The position numbers were made by a program, and so were the translations under genes. DNA of 64,000 nucleotides from Paragordius varius. Taxonomy: Eukaryota > Nematomorpha. The stretch spans positions 7,006,001 to 7,070,000 of the forward strand of contig OZ176056.1 in the NCBI GenBank assembly GCA_964247055.1. The letters run 5' to 3'. Positions 59,707 through 64,000 of the stretch are shown piece by piece; the first letter of the stretch is position 1; every line of letters starts with the position of its first letter. Under the pieces are notes generated by a model, which saw only the letters and a list, made by a program, of their open reading frames with translations, did not search any database and was not told the DNA's origin.

Positions 59707-61757
59707 ATGATACTGCTGAAACTCAGTTAAAACAATATTACTTGAATTGTACAGAAAAACATTATATAAAATTAAAAATTTAGAACTCCCATATTGAATT
59801 TTTTTTATAGAAATAATTAATTTTAGTCAAAAAACGCTCTAAGCAGTATAATAGTTAAGTGAACCACCGTTAACGAGTATCTAGATTTATTAGGGTTTAT
59901 TCATTAAAAAAATAATGGTACTAAAAAACCGTTTTTTTTTACCTTTAAATATTGTGTGAATTATCATTAATTTTATACTTGTTTGTATTCATGGGAATTT
60001 TGAAAGGAAATTATTATATATACCCCTATTTTTTAATAAATGCATTATCATTATCACACACTATCGCTATAATCTAACCTAACAATCTCCCTATCCCTTT
60101 TTACAAGGCTATTTATTGCAACCCATTATTTGGTTAAAAATTATAAATTTATACCTAGTTTTATCCACTGGTTTATTTAGTTTCTGTAAGGCACGTTTGA
60201 TAAAAAATTTGATTTGTTTAAGATTATTTTCGAAATAAGTGTCTTCATCAAATTCTAACTATAAAAAAAGTTGATTACATAATGTATTTTAAATGTTTAT
60301 ACACTATATATAGATAAATGTACCCCTTCATATCTTCTTTCTAATTCGGTTTGATTGAGCAAAAACTCGGGGTAGCCGATTTTGTTGCGAATCGCATCTG
60401 CCTATTTATGAGAATATCAATGTACAAGCTAGAGAATATAATAATTATCGATAACATTTGATAGTAGGCTTGGGTTTTTAACAAATAAAATTAAAATTTA
60501 TCCTTAGAATATAATCGTTTGCGGTCATAACTTATGTTAACAAATAATAAATTTTTGTACTAAAAACAAATCAGATTTATCACAAATGTTTTAAGATTTT
60601 TATTTAAACTACTAACATAAATCTGATATTTAATACTTTAATAATTAGAAATAATATCAATATTGGTAGAAATATTTCATGCTATTTTTAAAACTAAAGA
60701 GATACCCCTAAATATATTACAACATGATTCTAGGATACATTAATAGGGCCTCCAAATTTAAAATACCAGAGTTAATCGATTTCTCTATTTTGGTATTGGC
60801 AAATTATAAATTATTTTTATATCTAAATTAAATAAAGTTAATATCCTATAGCTATACCTTTTCTATCGCTGCTTGACTAGTTTCTTTGTCCATCCAATCA
60901 AGTTTAGGAATTTGAGACTTAAACGCTTCCTTTATTCCATCTATCAATGACTCCGCCTAAAATTTTCGATTGTTACGCTTTAATATAACTTTACATAAGT
61001 TCGAAAGTAATAATTTAAGATATAATAGGGTAAAAATTAAAGAATACGGACGAAACCCAAAAATATAAAGACAAATATTTTTTTCTAAAAAACAACCATA
61101 CTTTTTCAATCTCTATTGTTTTCAATATAACTTATTATTTAATGTTGTAAAGTATGAAGATTATACATTACTAACATCAGTTTTATATTTTACATTCTAA
61201 TTCAATGGCTTATAAAGGAAAATAAAGGTTTAAAAAAGGATGGCTGTGTTTTAAAAAAATCGTCTTTATATTTTTACGTTTTGTCCGTATAGTTTAAATA
61301 TTTATTGTATTATTACCATTTTTTTATCACTGTTTTTAAAGTTGCTTTTAATAAATAAGGCGCCAAGAGGGAATCCCACAACAGAATTCGTATCCGTCAA
61401 ACAGGCACGCCAGGTTGGTGTAACGGTTTCCGCACTTCCTTGAAGTGCTTTGGTCAAAGGTCTTAACGTAGCCCGAAAATCGTAAGAAAGATATGGGACC
61501 AATTTATTCACCACATGCCACATGAAATAATTATTTAGCAATCTAAAAAAAGTAACCACAATCATTTACAAATTTAAATAAAAGAAATATTTTTCACTAT
61601 ACACCAACCTTTTGGTATCCACATGCCCAAGTTGTTCCTTAATAAAAACGGTAAGATTGGAAAAGTAATCTTTGGAGCGTACAATGATTATTTGATCTTC
61701 CGTCAATGTCACATTGATTAATTGGAAGAGTTTATTAAAATACGATGTCCAATTAAG

Positions 61758-61794
<37 letters not shown>

Positions 61795-64000
61795 CGTATC
61801 TTGCATTTTAAATAATAATCAAATTTAATCCGTGGTCATGACCACTAATAAGTGGGTGATTTTTTATTAAAATAAATACTTTTAAATACCTATTTTTTTA
61901 AATAAAATTATTTTTTTTAAATCCGCGCCCCTTCTACTAAGGCGTCTTGTGCGTCGCCCCCTTTTCCCCTCTAGCTACGCCACTGTATAAATTCAATTAT
62001 AATACAAATATATTTGGCCAACGAGATAAAAAGCTACATTTAATTAAGCAAAACTTAGGGGGCATCCGATCAAAATAGCGAAATTTTTAAATAAGAGCTT
62101 ATATATTTTTATTTGTACTTAAATTTCCTAATTGTCACTGTTATAATAATATTTTATTATATATTTATTATTTTTATTGATTTTGGATATGGAAAAAAAT
62201 ATTCCTGTCGATATATGTTAAATAACATTCAATCTTCTCCAAAAGTCAGCTAAATGGAAATAATAATTAAATTTTGGCGGCCAATTATAATAGGTATGTA
62301 TGCGGCTTTGTCGCAAACCGGACACCCCTGATACAAGTCAAAAATAAGTTTGTGTAAAAGTATTACAAAATCATATTGTTGATTAAGTTCTCGCAGAGTC
62401 ATTCGATTATACACTTCATCCAAATTGTTGACGTCCGTCATTGCTGGAGTAAACTAGATGTAAACAATTATATTATTTATATTTAAATTGTATGTATATT
62501 GACATAGAATAAAGCGTTAAGTTTAAGCTTCTTTAACACAAATAACGTACGTTAGCTATTTTAGTTTCAAACACAAGCACATTCGTCATAGTTTGCACTA
62601 GTAATCGGTAGTAATCCAAATAAGATGATCGTAAGAAGCTTAATGGATCTTGTTTTGCTTGGAGAGTAGGGTTATCAATATCCAATATATCTATCATCTC
62701 AATGTTACTTAGGTAATTGTTGCTGTTGATTATAGTATCAGCCATAGATAAAGGGTTTCCGCCCTTTGTTTTAGAAGAAGTGGTATTATTATATTTTCTG
62801 CCTTTAGCCTCCGGTAATTTAGTTTCTTCCTCCATTTGTGTCAACATAACTCGACCAATCCGTTTATAGATGGTTTCTATATATGATTGCGGCTCGGTTT
62901 TTTGTAGCTTTTGAGTATCGGCCCTTAAAGACGCATAAAAGTTTTCGATAAATTTTTTATCCTCCAAATGAGTCTGATAATGATGTAAACCCCAATAGTT
63001 ATGACTGTTACTGTTTCGCATCAGAATACGATTATATTTTATGCGCTGTTGTCGGATAAATTTCTCATGTAATTTTTTTGATTTCTTTGATCCTGTTTCT
63101 TTATTATCAAACTGAAGCTTATCATTTGGATTCTGTCTCAGGGATGCCTTTTCAGTTTGTGATAACACAGTTTTTTGTTTTGATAAGGATGATTGATTGT
63201 TTTCTTCAAGTGTGGCTTCAAAAGATTGGAGTAAATCTAGCAATATCTCTCTAATTCTAATCTCCTTTTCCAATTTTTCGACTATGACCAATCCCAAGTT
63301 TGTCATATACCTCGTATAAGCCAGTATCAGTTGAAGGTTTATGGGTGAACCAGTAACATTCAAATAAAATTCACGATTACCTAAACTCAAGCGTCCGGTA
63401 TCAAGGAATATGGCATTATAACTGGAATTTTTATCATCATCCGCAATGTAAACGGAAAAGAGAAGCGATAAATCTAAATCAACTGTCAAACGTTCCATCC
63501 AATCCTGAAAATCCCAATTTTCCGGTAACAAACTATTCAGAATGGTTGTTTCTATACATAAATATAAATTTGTTTATATATGTATCAAAGCGAGTGTGTG
63601 GTTTTTTAAAATAAACAGGGCTATAGCATAATTTGTTTATGGTAATTTCCTTGCACCATTGCGATTTTAAAAATATGCCCTAGTTAATCGTATAAAGTTG
63701 ATACATGCCCTCATAATAAACCAAAACCAATAATATTATCATATGAATATTTAATCAATTTACTAATTTTTTATGTATATACGTAAAATAATTTTAAATA
63801 ACATATATTATTAGAAATATTCAAAGGGTCATGATGCGGATATTAACCCGTATTCTCGTTTGATCGAGGGTGTTCACTATTGAAATGGTTAATTCAAAGT
63901 ATTTCTAAAGATATTAACCTTGTTTTAGAATGTGGTCAAAAATTGCATTATCAGTTGAGGTATGAGTGGATGATTCAATTAACGTTTTATTTATTGGAGT
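51783..64000 (-). CDS. M13 (neprilysin-like) zinc metallopeptidase, 5' end outside window
   Basis: Exons in view: 63,919-64,000 (continues right); 62,551-63,551; 62,367-62,453; 61,609-61,757; 61,317-61,542; 60,858-60,956; 60,324-60,401; 60,155-60,258; 58,340-58,398; 58,218-58,269; 58,082-58,149; 57,868-57,992; 56,797-56,862; 56,437-56,556; 56,296-56,372; 51,783-51,882. All are GT-AG with agreeing phases. Family members are usually type II membrane or secreted enzymes that degrade small peptides. Motifs: [47 protein letters not shown], the zinc site [21 protein letters not shown] with the third ligand Glu, [11 protein letters not shown] and the C-terminal CVVW. The catalytic residues look intact. 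The exon at 62,551 is unusual: about 180 low-complexity residues rich in K, Q, N and E are inserted before LVFETKIAN. The membrane anchor should lie beyond 64,000. The last intron (about 4.4 kb) contains an antisense LINE. Confidence 0.93.
51935..56062. repeat. Possible hAT-type element ends flanking the LINE
   Basis: CATGGTTCTCAAACC near 51,938 and, complemented, CAGTGATTATCAAACCGTGG at about 56,045-56,062 look like the two ends of one hAT-type element, with GGCCCGTGGGCC next to the right end. The LINE at 52,860-55,960 would then be nested in it. The match of the ends is short and the left end is weak. Confidence 0.3.
52860..55960 (+). mobile_element. RTE-like LINE with PHD-type zinc finger, broken
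   Basis: An APE-type endonuclease (about 52,980-53,660) has [50 protein letters not shown] and GGDLNSHFG. The reverse transcriptase follows (about 54,350-55,130), with [32 protein letters not shown] and the [11 protein letters not shown] catalytic box. After the RT comes a Cys-rich PHD-type finger with [21 protein letters not shown] and CPPC (55,185-55,320). Then [20 protein letters not shown] and a C-terminal part to about 55,957. Lesions: a stop at 53,440-53,442, a frame change near 53,662, a stop at 54,689-54,691 and a frame change near 55,760. It lies in the last intron of the M13 gene, antisense to it. Confidence 0.9.
56877..57164. repeat. TA-CAGTAAAAATTG MITE, copy 3
   Basis: TA-CAGTAAAATTTAAATTTA at the left and CAGTTTTTACTG-TA at the right give a clean TA duplication. 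The inner words AAAGACAACCATA and AGTATGGTTGCC match the family. Its left end is only about 13 bases from the 3' splice site of the exon at 56,797-56,862. Confidence 0.85.
57420..57860. other. M13 gene intron segment
   Basis: No coding sequence. AAAACGG and AATACGG words in inverted orientation (57,510-57,730) hint at an old hAT-type MITE, but I cannot define ends. Confidence 0.25.
58665..58942. repeat. TA-CAGTAAAAATTG MITE, copy 4
   Basis: TTAAAATTGAATTTATACGG then ACAAAACGTAAAAATA at the left, and TTTTACGTTTTGTCCGTATG then TTAATTTTTACTG-TA at the right. The left terminus is eroded. Confidence 0.75.
59289..59502. repeat. Palindromic MITE with CAGTATGCATTTTA ends
   Basis: It is flanked by TA on both sides. 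The arms of about 80 bases run from CAGTATGCATTTTAATGGTT and GGGCAATTTGCAACACAGT to their complements. The first seven bases (CAGTATG) equal those of the elements at 31,881 and 36,266, but the interior differs, so this is a second family with the same type of terminus. Confidence 0.8.
59675..59701. repeat. AT microsatellite in M13 gene intron
   Basis: A run of about thirteen AT units. Confidence 0.8.
61027..61307. repeat. TA-CAGTAAAAATTG MITE, copy 5
   Basis: GGGTAAAAATTAAAGAATAC then GGACGAAACC at the left, and TTTTACGTTTTGTCCGTATA then GTTTAAATATTTATTGTA at the right. The inner AACAACCATAC and GGATGGCTGTG match the family. The right end lies about nine bases inside the intron from the 5' splice site of the exon at 61,317-61,542. 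Confidence 0.75.
61763..61792. repeat. AT microsatellite next to an M13 gene splice site
   Basis: About fifteen AT units lie just upstream (gene sense) of the acceptor at 61,758, so they occupy the usual branch-point and pyrimidine-tract zone. Confidence 0.8.
61810..61976. repeat. hAT-type MITE right end
   Basis: CGCCCCCTTTTCCCCTCTAG then CTACGCCACTG is a typical right end of a hAT MITE whose left end would read CAGTGGCGTAG. No matching left end is seen nearby, so this is a truncated copy; its left limit is a guess. Confidence 0.45.

Overview
The window is very AT-rich (roughly three quarters A+T by eye) animal nuclear DNA, most likely from an arthropod. It has spliced genes with GT-AG introns, a secreted serpin family, a P5CS, an M13 peptidase, and a dense mix of MITEs, RTE-type LINEs, Penelope, Helitron, hAT and Ty3/gypsy remains. 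I cannot name the species.

Layout. (1) 2.3-16.6 kb, serpin cluster: one apparently intact secreted serpin-like gene on + (5,366-8,461), a decayed tandem copy on + (12,401-14,215), and an isolated inverted last exon on - (about 2,330-2,610). Foldback-type repeats, a Helitron and a decayed gypsy-type pol fragment lie between them. (2) 18.1-40.9 kb on -: a complete 17-exon delta-1-pyrroline-5-carboxylate synthase gene whose phases all agree (1,017 codons). Its introns hold a Ty3/gypsy element with near-identical LTRs, a head-to-head pair of Penelope fragments, two foldback repeats, several palindromic MITEs and a SINE-like piece. (3) 42.1-44.2 kb on +: a broken hAT transposon. (4) 44,976-45,745 on +: a compact NTAQ1 (N-terminal glutamine amidohydrolase) gene whose best model needs five introns of only 21-27 nt. 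(5) 45.9-48.8 kb on -: an RTE-type LINE. (6) 51.8-64.0 kb on -: an M13 (neprilysin-like) zinc peptidase gene, open at the right edge, with 16 exons in view. Its last intron carries a second RTE-like LINE with a PHD-type zinc finger.

The host genes are unrelated in pathway: proline synthesis in mitochondria, the Arg/N-degron pathway in the cytosol, extracellular peptide turnover and a secreted serpin. No operon-like logic links them. The two long minus-strand genes have large introns filled with transposons, and P5CS and the peptidase carry long low-complexity insertions within otherwise well conserved enzymes. The most unusual signal is the ultrashort introns of NTAQ1 beside genes with ordinary or long introns.
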